Assembly: GCF_022763245.1 (NCBI RefSeq)
Contig: NZ_JALEGV010000040.1
Coordinates: forward strand, 585,069-649,068
Length of the DNA: 64,000 nucleotides
Direction of reading: 5' to 3'
Source: Oricola sp.
GTDB taxonomy: Bacteria > Pseudomonadota > Alphaproteobacteria > Rhizobiales > Rhizobiaceae
This document shows, piece after piece, positions 8,589-17,539 of this stretch. The position numbers were made by a program, and so were the translations under genes. Position 1 is the stretch's first letter, and every line of letters begins with the position of its first letter. The notes below the pieces were generated by a model. It was not told where the DNA came from. It worked only from the letters and a program-made list of their open reading frames with translations, and made no database searches.

Positions 8589-9383
8589 ATGTCCGCGTCA
8601 CGAAGCATCGGTATCCGCCCGTCCGTGATGAATTCGGCTTCCTATATTGTCTGCACCTCTCCGCGCAGCGGCAGCACGCTTCTGTGCAGGATGCTCGCCG
8701 CGACGGGCGTCGCGGGGGATCCGGAGTCTCTCTTCTACCGCCCGGCGCTCGACGACTGGATGACAAGGCTCGATGTTCATCCGCAAGGGACGACGGAACG
8801 CGAACGCCTGGACCTGATCATGCAGGCGGCGATACGGCGGGGGCGCGGCGAGACGCCCGTCTTCGGGCTGCGGCAGCAACGGCCGAGCTTCGACTTCCTC
8901 TGCCGACAGCTGGCGATCCTGCACCCCGGCGCGACGACCGATCTGGATCGCATCGAGCGCACCTTCGGGCCGACGCGGTTCATCCATCTGACGCGGCCGG
9001 ACAAGCTGGACCAGGCGGTCTCATACCTGAAGGCGCAGCAGACCGGCCTCTGGCACGTGGCCGCCGACGGATCGGAATGGGAGCGGACCGCCCCGCCCCG
9101 GGCTCCCGTCTACGATGCGGCCAGGATCAGCGACTGCGTCGACATGCTGGACGGTTATGACCGGGGCTGGAACGCGTGGTTCCATCGCGAGGGGATCGAG
9201 CCCGTCCGCATCACCTACGACGAACTCTCCGACGCCCCCGGCGCGACGCTGCGCCTTGTGCTGGAACGTCTCGGGCTCGACCCTCGGGCCGCCGACGGGA
9301 TCGAACCGGAGGTCGGACGGATGGCCGACGCGACCAGCCGGGACTGGATTGACCGGTTCCGCGCGGGGACGGCGCAGCGCTGA
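8589..9383 (+). CDS. Stf0-like sulfotransferase
   Basis: PAPS-dependent sulfotransferase of the Stf0 type (known for trehalose sulfation in mycobacteria; the substrate here is unknown), 264 residues. The 5'-phosphosulfate loop is PRSGST at residues 25-30, followed by LLCRMLAATGVAGDPESLF. Downstream FIHLTRPDKLDQAVSYLKA and WNAWFHREGIEPVRITYDEL match the 3'-phosphate and dimer regions of this family. In-frame starts also exist at 8523 and 8628; 8589 has GGAG upstream, though at long spacing. It is convergent with tctA and shares a GC hairpin with it. No sugar pathway genes lie nearby. Confidence 0.82.
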   Translation: MSASRSIGIRPSVMNSASYIVCTSPRSGSTLLCRMLAATGVAGDPESLFYRPALDDWMTRLDVHPQGTTERERLDLIMQAAIRRGRGETPVFGLRQQRPSFDFLCRQLAILHPGATTDLDRIERTFGPTRFIHLTRPDKLDQAVSYLKAQQTGLWHVAADGSEWERTAPPRAPVYDAARISDCVDMLDGYDRGWNAWFHREGIEPVRITYDELSDAPGATLRLVLERLGLDPRAADGIEPEVGRMADATSRDWIDRFRAGTAQR

Positions 9384-9387
9384 CCGA

Positions 9388-9411
9388 CCCGTCCGCGGGA
9401 CGGCGGACGGG
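9388..9411. terminator. GC hairpin between convergent genes
   Basis: CCCGTCCGC and GCGGACGGG form a perfect 9-bp stem with a GGGACG loop, five bases after the sulfotransferase stop and 20 before the tctA stop. There is no T-tract on either strand, so termination is likely but not certain. Confidence 0.45.
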
Positions 9412-9431
9412 GCGCCATGAATCGCCTGCCC

Positions 9432-10919
9432 CTACGCCTTTCGCGAGCGGCGCAGGCGCAGGACGAGGGCGACGAGGCCCATGGCGAGGAACAGGAGGGC
9501 GACCGGGCGCTCGAGGAAGAACAGCAATCCGTCGTCGCTGAGCAGGAATGTCTGGCGCAGCGCGCGTTCCAGGCCCGGGCCGAGGATGAACGCGATGATG
9601 AAGGCGGCGGGGCTCATGCCCAGCTTCTTCATCACGAAGCCAGCGATCCCGAAGACGGTCATCAGCACCATGTCGAAAACCTCCTGTTCGGTCGAATAGA
9701 CCGCGACGTAGCAGGTCAGGAAGATGACCGGGTAGACGACCCGCGACGGGATCCTGGCGATCAGCCGCCCGAGATACGCCGCGCCCCAATAGCCGGCGAC
9801 GAAATAGGTGGCGATGCACAGAAGCCCGGCGGCGAAGATGCCGTAGACGAGGTCGTGGGACGTCTCGAAGACGCGCGGGCCGATCTCGATGCCGTGGACG
9901 AGCATGACGCCGGACAGGAGCGCGGCGGCCGTGCTGCCGGGGATGCCCAGCGTCAGGAGCGGGATCAGGTTCGACCCCGAGGTGGCGTTGTTCGCGGCTT
10001 CTGCCGCCGCGATGCCCTCGATCTCGCCCTTGCCCCAGGTCTCGGGCGTCTTCGACCGGCGCCTGGCTTCGGAATAGGCGACGAAGCTGGCGACCACCGA
10101 GCCGAGGCCCGGCAGGATGCCGACGCCGGAGCCGATGACCTGCGACCGGCAGATCGTCGGGAAGACGCGCTTGTAGTCGCTCCAGGTCAGCCGGCTGTCG
10201 TCGGGATGGGTCGGCGTGCCCGCGACCGCCTCTTCGGCCGCGCCCGCCTTCGTGTCGCCGGCCTTCTCGAAGACCTCGGAGAGCACGAAGAGGCCGAGGA
10301 GCACCGGCACGAGGCCGATCCCGTCGAAGAGGTGGAACGAGCCGAAGGTGAAGCGCTCGCCCGCCGTGATCGGATCGGTGCCGACCAGCGACAGGAGCAG
10401 GCCGAGCACAACGCTGGACAGGCCCGTGACGATCGACTTGCCCAGGAGGCCGCCGATGATGAGGAAGGCGCAGGCATAGATTCCGACGAATTCCGGCGGG
10501 CCGAGCCGCGCGGCGTAGATCGCGAGGAACGAGGCGCCGAAGATCAGCAGCAATTCGGAAAACACGTCGCCCTGCGCCGAGGCGACGACCGCCATGCGCA
10601 GCGCCTTGCCCTGCTTGCCCTGCCGGGTCAGCGGAAAGCCCTCGATCTGGGTGGCGGAGGCCTGCGGCGTGCCGGGCGTGTTGAACAGGATGGCGGGGAT
10701 GGAACCGCCGAAATCCGACGACTTGCTGACGGCATAGATCATCGCGAGCGCCGGCAGCGGGCCCATGTAGTAGGTGACCGGGATCAGGAGCGAGATCATC
10801 GCGCCGGACGACAGGCCGGGGACGGCGCCGCCGATGAGACCGATCAGCGTGCCGATGATCGTGAAGAGAACTGCCTGCCACGAAGAAAACAGCGCAACGA
10901 AGCCGTCGACGAGACCCAT
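9432..10919 (-). CDS. tctA: TTT transporter large membrane subunit TctA
   Basis: Large (about 12-helix) subunit of a tripartite tricarboxylate transporter, 495 residues, normal length. Typical TctA features are IGGAVPGLSSGAMISLLIPV at about residues 27-46, FGGSIPAILFNTPGTP, and GILPGLGSVVASFVAYSEA with AANNATSGSNLIPLLTLGIP in the second half. These paired Gly/Pro loops are thought to form the substrate path. AAGGAAATCCCC precedes the ATG. It is the last gene of the iclR-rraA-tctC-tctB-tctA run. Unlike the two other TctA proteins in this window it is not fused to TctB. Confidence 0.95.
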   Translation of the reverse strand: MGLVDGFVALFSSWQAVLFTIIGTLIGLIGGAVPGLSSGAMISLLIPVTYYMGPLPALAMIYAVSKSSDFGGSIPAILFNTPGTPQASATQIEGFPLTRQGKQGKALRMAVVASAQGDVFSELLLIFGASFLAIYAARLGPPEFVGIYACAFLIIGGLLGKSIVTGLSSVVLGLLLSLVGTDPITAGERFTFGSFHLFDGIGLVPVLLGLFVLSEVFEKAGDTKAGAAEEAVAGTPTHPDDSRLTWSDYKRVFPTICRSQVIGSGVGILPGLGSVVASFVAYSEARRRSKTPETWGKGEIEGIAAAEAANNATSGSNLIPLLTLGIPGSTAAALLSGVMLVHGIEIGPRVFETSHDLVYGIFAAGLLCIATYFVAGYWGAAYLGRLIARIPSRVVYPVIFLTCYVAVYSTEQEVFDMVLMTVFGIAGFVMKKLGMSPAAFIIAFILGPGLERALRQTFLLSDDGLLFFLERPVALLFLAMGLVALVLRLRRSRKA

Positions 10920-10944
10920 GGGGATTTCCTTGCCGTGTCCGGGA

Positions 10945-11496
10945 TTATTGGAGGCCGAGCATGTGCCGGATCTGCAGCGCGAACGAGTAGGAGTCGTAGC
11001 GCAGGATGCTGCCCGGCTCTTCGAACAGGCCCAGCAGCACGAAGAACACGAAATAGTAGACCGCGACCGCGACGATCGGGAAGACGACGAGGCGGACGAT
11101 GCCGCGGCTTCCGAACAGATAGAGCATCAGGCTCATCGCGACCGCGGTCGGAAGCGCGTACTGGAAGAGCAGGATCGCCTCGATATAGGCGAAGGCCAGG
11201 ACGACGAGCGCGGCGACACGCCCGGCGCCGCGCCACTCCGCCGACACCGCCCCGGACCTGGCCCACCGCAGCGCGGCGGGCAGGTTCGACACGATCTGCA
11301 CGATGGCGAGAAGGAAGCCGGCGCCGATCGCGAAGGACGGGAGGCCCCGGGCCCCGAGGCCCGAATCCGCCGGCTCGACATAGATCTTGCCGAGCTGGGT
11401 CGCCATCACCGCGCAGACCGCGAGGATGACGACGCCGACGGCGCATTGCCGCAGGGCGTCGGTCCCCTGCCCTTCGCTGTGGTCGCCGGCCGTCAC
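10945..11496 (-). CDS. tctB: TTT transporter small membrane subunit TctB
   Basis: Small four-helix subunit of the TTT transporter, 183 residues. Hydrophobic segments are seen near residues 16-38, 42-60, 90-125 and 127-152 (AVGVVILAVCAVMATQLG, GLPSFAIGAGFLLAIVQIV, VAALVVLAFAYIEAILLF, VVFPIVAVAVYYFVFFVLL). LPSFAIG is the usual TctB loop. The start is a GTG at 11496 with GGAG upstream, four bases after the tctC stop. It lies between tctC and tctA in the operon. Confidence 0.88.
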   Translation of the reverse strand: MTAGDHSEGQGTDALRQCAVGVVILAVCAVMATQLGKIYVEPADSGLGARGLPSFAIGAGFLLAIVQIVSNLPAALRWARSGAVSAEWRGAGRVAALVVLAFAYIEAILLFQYALPTAVAMSLMLYLFGSRGIVRLVVFPIVAVAVYYFVFFVLLGLFEEPGSILRYDSYSFALQIRHMLGLQ

Positions 11497-11500
11497 GAGA

Positions 11501-12502
11501 TCACTCCGCGAGGCTGGCGCGAACCTCGGCCACCGTCGGGGCCCAGGCGTCGGCGAGCGACTGCAGGTAGGCGAGGCTCTCGTCGGCGTCGCGGTAGACG
11601 ACGGCCTGCTGGGCCTTCTTGGTCAGCGCCTTGAAGGCCTCGTGACCCGTCGCCTGCTCGACCGCCGCGGACATGCAGGTGACGAATTCGTCGGACAGGC
11701 CGGCGGGGCCCGCGAGCACGATCGGCGACGAAGTCGGGACGAAGGGAATGTCCTGCTCCTTCAGCGTCGGGATGTCGTCGACGATCGGGTCACGCTCGTC
11801 GGACAGCACGCCGACGGCATGCAGCTCGTCGGAGAAGGCCGGCAGGGTGTGCGCGCCGCTGGCGGAGAAGTCGACCTCGCCGGACAGAAGCGCGTTGCGC
11901 GTGCCGGCGCCGCCCTGGAACGGCACGTCCTGGGTCATGTCCAGAATGCCGTTCTTCTCCAGGAAGGCCGTCACGCCGACATGGCTGACCGAGCCGCGGC
12001 CGGGATGCGACCAGCGGACGGTCTCGCCGGCCTCGTTCTGGGCCTTGATGAAGTCGATCAGGTCCTGCGCGGTCCTGACGTCGGTCCCCTGCCGGACGAC
12101 CAGCGCCTGGTTGGTGACGCCAAACTGCGCGATCGGCCGGAAATCGTCGAACCAGGAAATGCCCTGGTCACGCAGCATCGTCGACATCAGGCCGCCGCCC
12201 ATCGCGACGACCTGCAGCGTGACGCCGTCGGGATCGGCCGCCTTGACGAACTTCATCGCCGGCACCTGCGCGCCGCCCGGACGGTTGACGATGACCATCG
12301 GCGTCCCGTCGAGAAACTCCGGGATCGCGGAGGCGAGGATGCGGGCATAGCTGTCCGTGCCGCCGCCGGCGCCGTAGCCGACGATCGCCTTGACCGGGCG
12401 CGTCAGGCCACAGCTGTCGGCGGCCGCGGGCGCCGCGGCACCGGTGGCGACAAGCGCCGCGCCCATGAAAAGGCCGAGCGTTCTGCGGGTGATGGTGTTC
12501 AT
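11501..12502 (-). CDS. tctC: TTT substrate-binding protein TctC (Bug family)
   Basis: Periplasmic binding protein of the TTT system, 333 residues. A signal peptide (cleavage after AAPAAA near residue 27) precedes the Bug fold. Family marks are KAIVGYGAGGGTDSYARILA at the first ligand loop, NRPGGAQVPAMKFV, and RWSHPGRGSVSHVGVTAFLE. AGGGAGGAATTC upstream of the ATG is a strong ribosome binding site. The bound carboxylate cannot be predicted. The neighbouring RraA-type aldolase suggests a 4-carboxy-4-hydroxy-2-oxoacid or similar aromatic-ring cleavage product. Confidence 0.93.
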   Translation of the reverse strand: MNTITRRTLGLFMGAALVATGAAAPAAADSCGLTRPVKAIVGYGAGGGTDSYARILASAIPEFLDGTPMVIVNRPGGAQVPAMKFVKAADPDGVTLQVVAMGGGLMSTMLRDQGISWFDDFRPIAQFGVTNQALVVRQGTDVRTAQDLIDFIKAQNEAGETVRWSHPGRGSVSHVGVTAFLEKNGILDMTQDVPFQGGAGTRNALLSGEVDFSASGAHTLPAFSDELHAVGVLSDERDPIVDDIPTLKEQDIPFVPTSSPIVLAGPAGLSDEFVTCMSAAVEQATGHEAFKALTKKAQQAVVYRDADESLAYLQSLADAWAPTVAEVRASLAE

Positions 12503-12549
12503 GAATTCCTCCCTGTTGGATCGTGATGGTTCATTGGTCGTTCGTTGTT

Positions 12550-13347
12550 TCACTGCCCGTTGTAGCGGGCCCTGAAGAGCGGCTTGAGTTCGCTGAGCGG
12601 GCGCTTGTCGCGGATCATCTGGCGCGAGCGTTCCTCGGCGGCCTCGGTCTTCTGCGCCTCGGCGAGGATCGGCTCGACAAGCTCCGGCGGGATGACGCAG
12701 ACGCCGGAATCGTCGGCGACGACGAAGTCGCCCGGCTGGACGAGGATGTCGTGGATGGTGACGGGGCCGTTCACCTCCATCGCCTCCATGCGGTATTTGC
12801 CGGTCTTCGGCGTGCCGCCGCGGCACCAGACGGGGAAGCCGAGGTCGCGGATCGTGTTCACGTCGCGCACGGCGCCGTCGACGATGGCGCCCGACAGGCC
12901 CTGCATCTTGGCGACGAGGCAGGACTGGCCGCCCATGTTGGAGGCTTCGACATTGCCGCCGAAATCGACGCAGAGCACGTCGCCCGGTTCGGCGAGATAG
13001 TGGCATTCGCGGCTCGACATGCGGATCGGGTCCTTGTCGAGCGTGCCCTGGGTCGGCGTCTTCCGTTCCGGCACGTTGCGCAGCGTGACCGCCGTTCCGG
13101 CGATGCGCATCCCGGGCAGCAGGTTGGGCAGGTGCGAATGCGCGATCGCGCCGCAAATGCCGTGCGCGTCGAGGCTGTCGGCGACGCTGGTGGTCAGGTC
13201 GGTCAGCTCCAGATAGGCCTGGCGGACGGCTTCCGAGACACGGGGAAAATCGAGCTTGCTGATGCGTTCGATCGGCACCTCGCCCCAAATGCGCCCCGAG
13301 CGCTCATACTCTTCGTATTCGTTCCGGATGGTCTGCGACACGGTCAT
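12550..13347 (-). CDS. RraA/HMG-aldolase-family protein
   Basis: Member of the RraA fold that includes 4-hydroxy-4-methyl-2-oxoglutarate aldolase and oxaloacetate decarboxylase, 265 residues. The signature is SNMGGQSCLVAKMQGLSGAI then VDGAVRDVNTIRDLGFPVW, containing the Arg and Asp needed for pyruvate and metal binding. An extra 50-residue helical N-terminus (EYEEYERSGRIWGEV) and a C-terminal tail make it longer than RraA itself (about 160 residues), as in catabolic relatives. GAGGAAAACAAG precedes the ATG. Its position between iclR and the TTT genes points to breakdown of the transported acid rather than RNase E control. Confidence 0.82.
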   Translation of the reverse strand: MTVSQTIRNEYEEYERSGRIWGEVPIERISKLDFPRVSEAVRQAYLELTDLTTSVADSLDAHGICGAIAHSHLPNLLPGMRIAGTAVTLRNVPERKTPTQGTLDKDPIRMSSRECHYLAEPGDVLCVDFGGNVEASNMGGQSCLVAKMQGLSGAIVDGAVRDVNTIRDLGFPVWCRGGTPKTGKYRMEAMEVNGPVTIHDILVQPGDFVVADDSGVCVIPPELVEPILAEAQKTEAAEERSRQMIRDKRPLSELKPLFRARYNGQ

Positions 13348-13364
13348 CTTGTTTTCCTCTTTCG

Positions 13365-14129
13365 TCACGATTGAACCGGCTTCGAGCGCACTGCCGAGGC
13401 CTGCGGTATGAGGGCGACCTGCGCGCTCAGAAGGGAGACGTAGTTTTCCGTCAGCGCCTCCGTCAGGCCGCCGCTGGGGCCTGCCAGCGTCAGGACGCCG
13501 AGCAGTTCGCCCTCCGTCGAGATCGCCGGACAGGCGACCGCGAAGGCGTCCTGGGTCAGTTCGGAGACGCTGACGTCGTAGCCGCGGTCGCGGATCTCGG
13601 CGACGCGCGCCTTCAGGCGGTCGGCGTCGGCTTCCGGCAGGTCCTTCAGGACCCGCTGGCGCAGGGCCTCCGGGCCGAAGGCCAGGATCACGCGGCCCGA
13701 CGCGCCGGACGCGATCGGGCGGGCCTGCCCTTCGCTCACGGTGTAGCGCAGCGACGTCATCGGCTCCTGCTTGCACAAGACCAGCCGCGACATGCCGTCG
13801 GTGATCGAGAACATCGCCGTCTTCTCGGTCTCGGAGACCAGCGTCCTCAGGATCGGCCGCACGGCGGAGGCGAGATCGTCGTAGCGCGGCCTGACGAGCT
13901 GGCCCAGCCGGAAGAGGCTCGGCCCCAGGAAGTATCGGCCGGTGTCGGGATCGAGGAACAGGAACCCCCGCGACGCGAGCGTGCCCGTCAGGCGCATGAC
14001 CCGGCTGTACTGGAGGCCGGTCATCGCCTGCAGGTCGACGGCCCGCAACCCGACATCGTTTTCGAAGCACTCCAGCAATCGGAGCGCAGCGACCACGGCC
14101 TCGACATGACGTTCTGACTCTATTGACAT
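13365..14129 (-). CDS. IclR-family transcriptional regulator
   Basis: Likely local regulator of the TTT operon, 254 residues. The N-terminal winged helix (about residues 8-70) reads VVAALRLLECFENDVGLRAV then TGLQYSRVMRLTGTLASRGF. The C-terminal IclR effector domain (about 85-245) includes TAMFSITDGMSRLVLC and SGASGRVILAF. It is the promoter-proximal gene of the minus-strand operon, unlike most IclR regulators, which are divergent from their targets. An inverted repeat eight bases before its start could allow autoregulation. The effector is unknown. Confidence 0.92.
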   Translation of the reverse strand: MSIESERHVEAVVAALRLLECFENDVGLRAVDLQAMTGLQYSRVMRLTGTLASRGFLFLDPDTGRYFLGPSLFRLGQLVRPRYDDLASAVRPILRTLVSETEKTAMFSITDGMSRLVLCKQEPMTSLRYTVSEGQARPIASGASGRVILAFGPEALRQRVLKDLPEADADRLKARVAEIRDRGYDVSVSELTQDAFAVACPAISTEGELLGVLTLAGPSGGLTEALTENYVSLLSAQVALIPQASAVRSKPVQS

Positions 14130-14136
14130 CTCTACT

Positions 14137-14148
14137 CTATAGATATAG
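14137..14148. promoter_or_regulatory. Inverted repeat at the iclR start, candidate operator
   Basis: CTATA-GA-TATAG has perfect 5-bp arms and lies in an AT-rich patch eight bases before the iclR ATG. It is the only clear dyad upstream of the TTT operon, so it is a candidate IclR operator or overlaps the -10 region. Confidence 0.35.
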
Positions 14149-14927
14149 TCTCTATTATTGAAATCTGTTTTTCATGCCGGCGGTCCGATGTCAAGAGCAT
14201 CGGGCCGTGCGAGGCGTGGCTGTGCAGCGGAAATCGGGCCCGCCTTGATGGCCATGGCGCGACTGACCGGCCGGACGCTGAGATGCATGCGGATCAGGTG
14301 TTGGAAATTGCGCGGATTGCGGGAGGATGAGGGAGAGGCGTCAGACGCCCCAGCGAGCTACGAGGCAGCTCTAGAAGGACAAATGGAAACCGCGGATCCC
14401 ACAAAGCAGACACGCGGAATGAGGCGCAGGTCTTGAAGGAGGTCAATCTCACCAGCTCCGGCGGCTCCGCAAACAAGCACTGCTACGGCCTGCACGCTTC
14501 TTCGCGTCAGCTTAGCGACTGGCCGGCCTTGGCATCTCCTGGCGCGGAGCTTCAGGTGAAGCACTCGCGATTGAGGGCGATGAACAACTGAGTTGCCCCC
14601 CTAGAGACGCCCGCAATCAACACAGCCCACTGCCAGTCCACAAAAGACAGCACTACACTCCAGCCAATACAGCATTTTTACTAAAGATGACGCACACCAG
14701 ACCACGATCTCTATCTGCACCCTGCTTAGAATCGCGCGCCGATCCTGCCTTCTGCTGAAATTCTAGCGCCGCACAGCGGAACCTCGAATACAAATCATAG
14801 TCGTTGAAATTATGATTTGAAAAACATCAAAATCCAACACACTCGGTAAGAACATATTTCAAAATCTATTCGGATCAAACCGCTACGAAACGAATTCACT
14901 AGACACGCCACACCTAATTCTGAAGCT
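14149..14927. other. AT-rich stretch without a convincing gene
   Basis: About 780 bases between iclR and the next hypothetical gene. The first 430 bases are GC-rich and contain only short open frames with no recognisable product. From about 14590 the base composition turns sharply AT-rich, unlike the rest of the window. I saw no integrase, tRNA remnant or flanking direct repeat. It may be decayed foreign DNA. Confidence 0.5.
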
Positions 14928-15302
14928 CTAATTCAAATTGAAAGTGTCGGAATACCTGCAATTCTCAAAGTATCTAGAAACAAATTCATCTAATATTATT
15001 GATTTTGCAACCTGTATTTCGTTCGCATAATCAAGCGAGAATCTCTCGACAACAGTCCAGTCCCAGTCCTGACTGCACTTAACTTCCGCGCGATATCCAA
15101 GCGTCGCGGGCCCGATCGCTACTGTTATCGGCTCACCGTTATTCTTATAGACTTGTGCGGCCAACATCGCTCTCGGCACGATCTTTCGCCGGTCCACTAC
15201 TATAAACCCATCCTGGGCAAAACTAACTACGGGTACGCCGAGGACAATAGCGCCGATTGTGAGCGCAAAAAAACGAGACCTACTACGACACTTTGAAATC
15301 AC
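14928..15302 (-). CDS. AT-rich secreted hypothetical protein
   Basis: No family recognised. From the GTG at 15302 the product is 124 residues, with a basic start and a signal peptide (FFALTIGAIVLGVPVVSFA, cleavage before QDG). The mature part of about 95 residues has two Cys (VKCSQDWDW and FENCRY) that could pair in the periplasm. AGAGAGGGG precedes the GTG. An ATG at 15347 gives a longer form but has no ribosome binding site. Codon use is AT-rich, unlike all neighbours, which suggests recent transfer. Confidence 0.55.
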   Translation of the reverse strand: MISKCRSRSRFFALTIGAIVLGVPVVSFAQDGFIVVDRRKIVPRAMLAAQVYKNNGEPITVAIGPATLGYRAEVKCSQDWDWTVVERFSLDYANEIQVAKSIILDEFVSRYFENCRYSDTFNLN

Positions 15303-15641
15303 AAACCCACCCCTCTCTAGGTCATCAAAATACCGATTTCTTCGCATGCGTGAATGAAAACTACACCAATATGTACGACAATTGATTAATCATCACAATC
15401 AAACACCCTAGGTCACCCAATATGAACACAACCGCGAAGATGATCTCATAGCATCCAATCAACCGACGGGCAGCTTCAATGACCATTGAGATTTTTACAA
15501 CCCCGCAAAAGATCTTTGATATCATGCACTATCTCTTCGACATCACTCTCTCCGTCATTCTCCCTTCCAGTCCTCACCACCCTTGGAATCCCGCCTCCCC
15601 GAACCGATATGTATCGTGAGCGGGCAAATCGGAGGGGTTCG
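15303..15641. other. Intergenic stretch, composition boundary
   Basis: About 340 bases between divergent genes. AT-rich up to about 15580, returning to normal GC after that. The only feature I can support is the GGAGGGG ribosome binding site at 15631-15637 for the following gene. Confidence 0.4.
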
Positions 15642-16097
15642 ATGGTGGGTGTTCCGAAACTGACGCGGGAGTCCTTCGAGGCGTCGCATGACCTTGCGCG
15701 GACGCACGGGTCGTCGCGGTGGTCGCTGTTCCGCCGCCTTGTCATCTTCCAGATCAAGCTTTTCGCCGACGGGTTGCGCGATCTCGTGCTCAGCCCGATC
15801 TCGTTCGTCGTGGCCGGGATCGGCATTCTTGTGGGCGGGCGCAATCCGCATGGGGCGTTCGACCGGCTGATGCAGGCTGGCCACATCACCGACAACTGGA
15901 TCGACCTGTTCGGCCACCACGCCAGCCGGGGCGACCGGCCGAGCCTGGAGCGGATGATCGACCAGGTGGAGCGGGCGTTGCGCGAGGACCACGCGCGCGG
16001 CGGCGTCACGGCCGAGGCCGAGAAGCACTTTCGGACGCTGGCTGAGGAACTGCGCCGGCGCGCCGCCGGATCAGGCCGGCAGGGCTTCGCTGAATAG
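15642..16097 (+). CDS. Hypothetical protein with one membrane segment
   Basis: Function unknown. 151 residues from an ATG preceded by GGAGGGG. A single hydrophobic segment is seen at about residues 47-66 (LVLSPISFVVAGIGILVGG), flanked by a basic N-terminal part (RRLVIFQIKLFADGLRD). The C-terminal half is soluble and charged, ending in an Arg-rich helix (FRTLAEELRRRAAG). Its last 27 bases overlap the end of the convergent dihydroorotase gene. Confidence 0.7.
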   Translation: MVGVPKLTRESFEASHDLARTHGSSRWSLFRRLVIFQIKLFADGLRDLVLSPISFVVAGIGILVGGRNPHGAFDRLMQAGHITDNWIDLFGHHASRGDRPSLERMIDQVERALREDHARGGVTAEAEKHFRTLAEELRRRAAGSGRQGFAE

Positions 16098-17402
16098 GAC
16101 CGGCTCGCCCTCGGCGGGCGTGACGATCTCGCCTTCCCACATCACCCGCTTGCCGCGAATGAGCGTGCCGACCGGCCAGCCGGTGACTTGCCTGCCGTCA
16201 TAGGGCGTCCAGCCCGCCTTCGAGCCCGCCTGTTCGTTGCGGATCGTTTCCTTGCGCTTCAGGTCCACGATGGTGAAATCGGCGTCGTAGCCGGCGGCGA
16301 TGCGGCCCTTGCGGGCGATGCCGAAGATGCGGTTCGGGCCGTGCGACGACAGGTCGACGAAGCGCTCCAGCGTGAGTTTGCCGGCATTGACGTGGTCGAG
16401 CATGATCGGGACCAGCGTCTGCACGCCGGTCATGCCGGAGGGCGAGGCCGGATAGGGCTTCGACTTTTCCTCCAGCGTGTGCGGCGCGTGGTCGGAACCG
16501 AGCACGTCGATGACGCCCTGCCCCAGGCCGCGCCAGACGCCGTCGCGATGGCGCGACTCGCGCACCGGCGGGTTCATCTGGATCAGCGTGCCGAGACGGG
16601 CGTAATCGTCGGCGGTCAGCGTCAGGTGATGCGGCGTCGCCTCGGCGGTGGCGACATCCTTGTGGTTCTCGAGGAAGGCGATCTCTTCGGCCGTCGAGAT
16701 GTGCAGGACGTGGATGCGGGCACGCGTCTCGCGGGCGATGCGGACCAGCCGCTCGGTGCACATCAGCGCCGCCGTCTCGTCGCGCCAGACCGGATGCGAG
16801 GACGGGTCGTTCTCGACGCGCAGGCCGGCGCGCTCGCGCAGGCGGAACTCGTCCTCTGAATGGAAGGCGGCGCGGCGGCGCGTGTTGCGCAGGACGGAGG
16901 CGACGCCCTCGTCGTCCTCGACCAGCAGGTCGCCGGTGGACGAGCCCATGAAGACCTTGATGCCGGCGGCGCCCGGCAGGCGCTCCAGTTCGCCGACGAT
17001 GCCGGCGTTTTCGCGCGTGCCGCCGACCCAGAAGGCAAAATCGCAATGCATGCGGTGCCGGGCGCGGCCGATCTTGTCGGCGAGCATCTCTTCGCTGGTG
17101 GTCAGCGGATTGGTGTTCGGCATCTCGAAGACGGCGGTGACGCCGCCGAGCACGGCCGCGCGCGACCCGGTCTCCAGATCCTCCTTGTGCTCCAGCCCCG
17201 GCTCGCGGAAATGGACCTGGCTGTCGATGACGCCCGGCAGGATGTGCAGGCCGGTGCAGTCGATCGTCTCGCCGGCATCGGCGTTGGCGAGCGACCCGAT
17301 CGCCACGACGCGCCCGTCGCGCACGCCGATGTCGCGGGCGCCCTGCCCGTCGTGATTGACCACGGTGCCGTTTTTCAAAAGAAGATCGAAGGTCTGGCTC
17401 AT
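16071..17402 (-). CDS. Dihydroorotase-family amidohydrolase (QxH variant)
   Basis: Cyclic amidohydrolase annotated as dihydroorotase in Rhizobiales, 443 residues. It would interconvert carbamoyl-aspartate and dihydroorotate in pyrimidine synthesis. Recognisable parts are GVIDSQVHFREPGLEHKEDL near residue 60, MPNTNP, GIKVFMGSSTG with K149, HVLHIS, and GSDHAPH. The usual HxH metal pair is Q62-V-H64 here, so one ligand is changed; I recall the same in other rhizobial members. It is not next to pyrB, so another amidohydrolase activity (hydantoinase-like) is possible. The start at 17402 begins MSQTFDLLLKNG, the normal family start. Confidence 0.8.
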   Translation of the reverse strand: MSQTFDLLLKNGTVVNHDGQGARDIGVRDGRVVAIGSLANADAGETIDCTGLHILPGVIDSQVHFREPGLEHKEDLETGSRAAVLGGVTAVFEMPNTNPLTTSEEMLADKIGRARHRMHCDFAFWVGGTRENAGIVGELERLPGAAGIKVFMGSSTGDLLVEDDEGVASVLRNTRRRAAFHSEDEFRLRERAGLRVENDPSSHPVWRDETAALMCTERLVRIARETRARIHVLHISTAEEIAFLENHKDVATAEATPHHLTLTADDYARLGTLIQMNPPVRESRHRDGVWRGLGQGVIDVLGSDHAPHTLEEKSKPYPASPSGMTGVQTLVPIMLDHVNAGKLTLERFVDLSSHGPNRIFGIARKGRIAAGYDADFTIVDLKRKETIRNEQAGSKAGWTPYDGRQVTGWPVGTLIRGKRVMWEGEIVTPAEGEPVLFSEALPA

Positions 17403-17539
17403 GTCGGTCCTTTGCCTGTCCGTCCGGTGCCGCACACCGCTTGCCGCGCGTCTGTTGCAGCACATCTCTTGCCGCATCACTGCACCGGGATTACGTAGCA
17501 GGCACACCGAAAGCAAGCGCACACGGCGATCCCGACCCC

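Noticed and set aside
9417..11429. 670-codon plus-strand open frame opposite tctA/tctB
   Set aside because: Composition is Arg/Asp/Gln-rich without any fold signal; the opposite strand codes for unmistakable TctA and TctB.
14158..14436. 92-codon open frame after the iclR promoter region
   Set aside because: Biased Arg-rich composition, no ribosome binding site and no recognisable domain; treated as non-coding.
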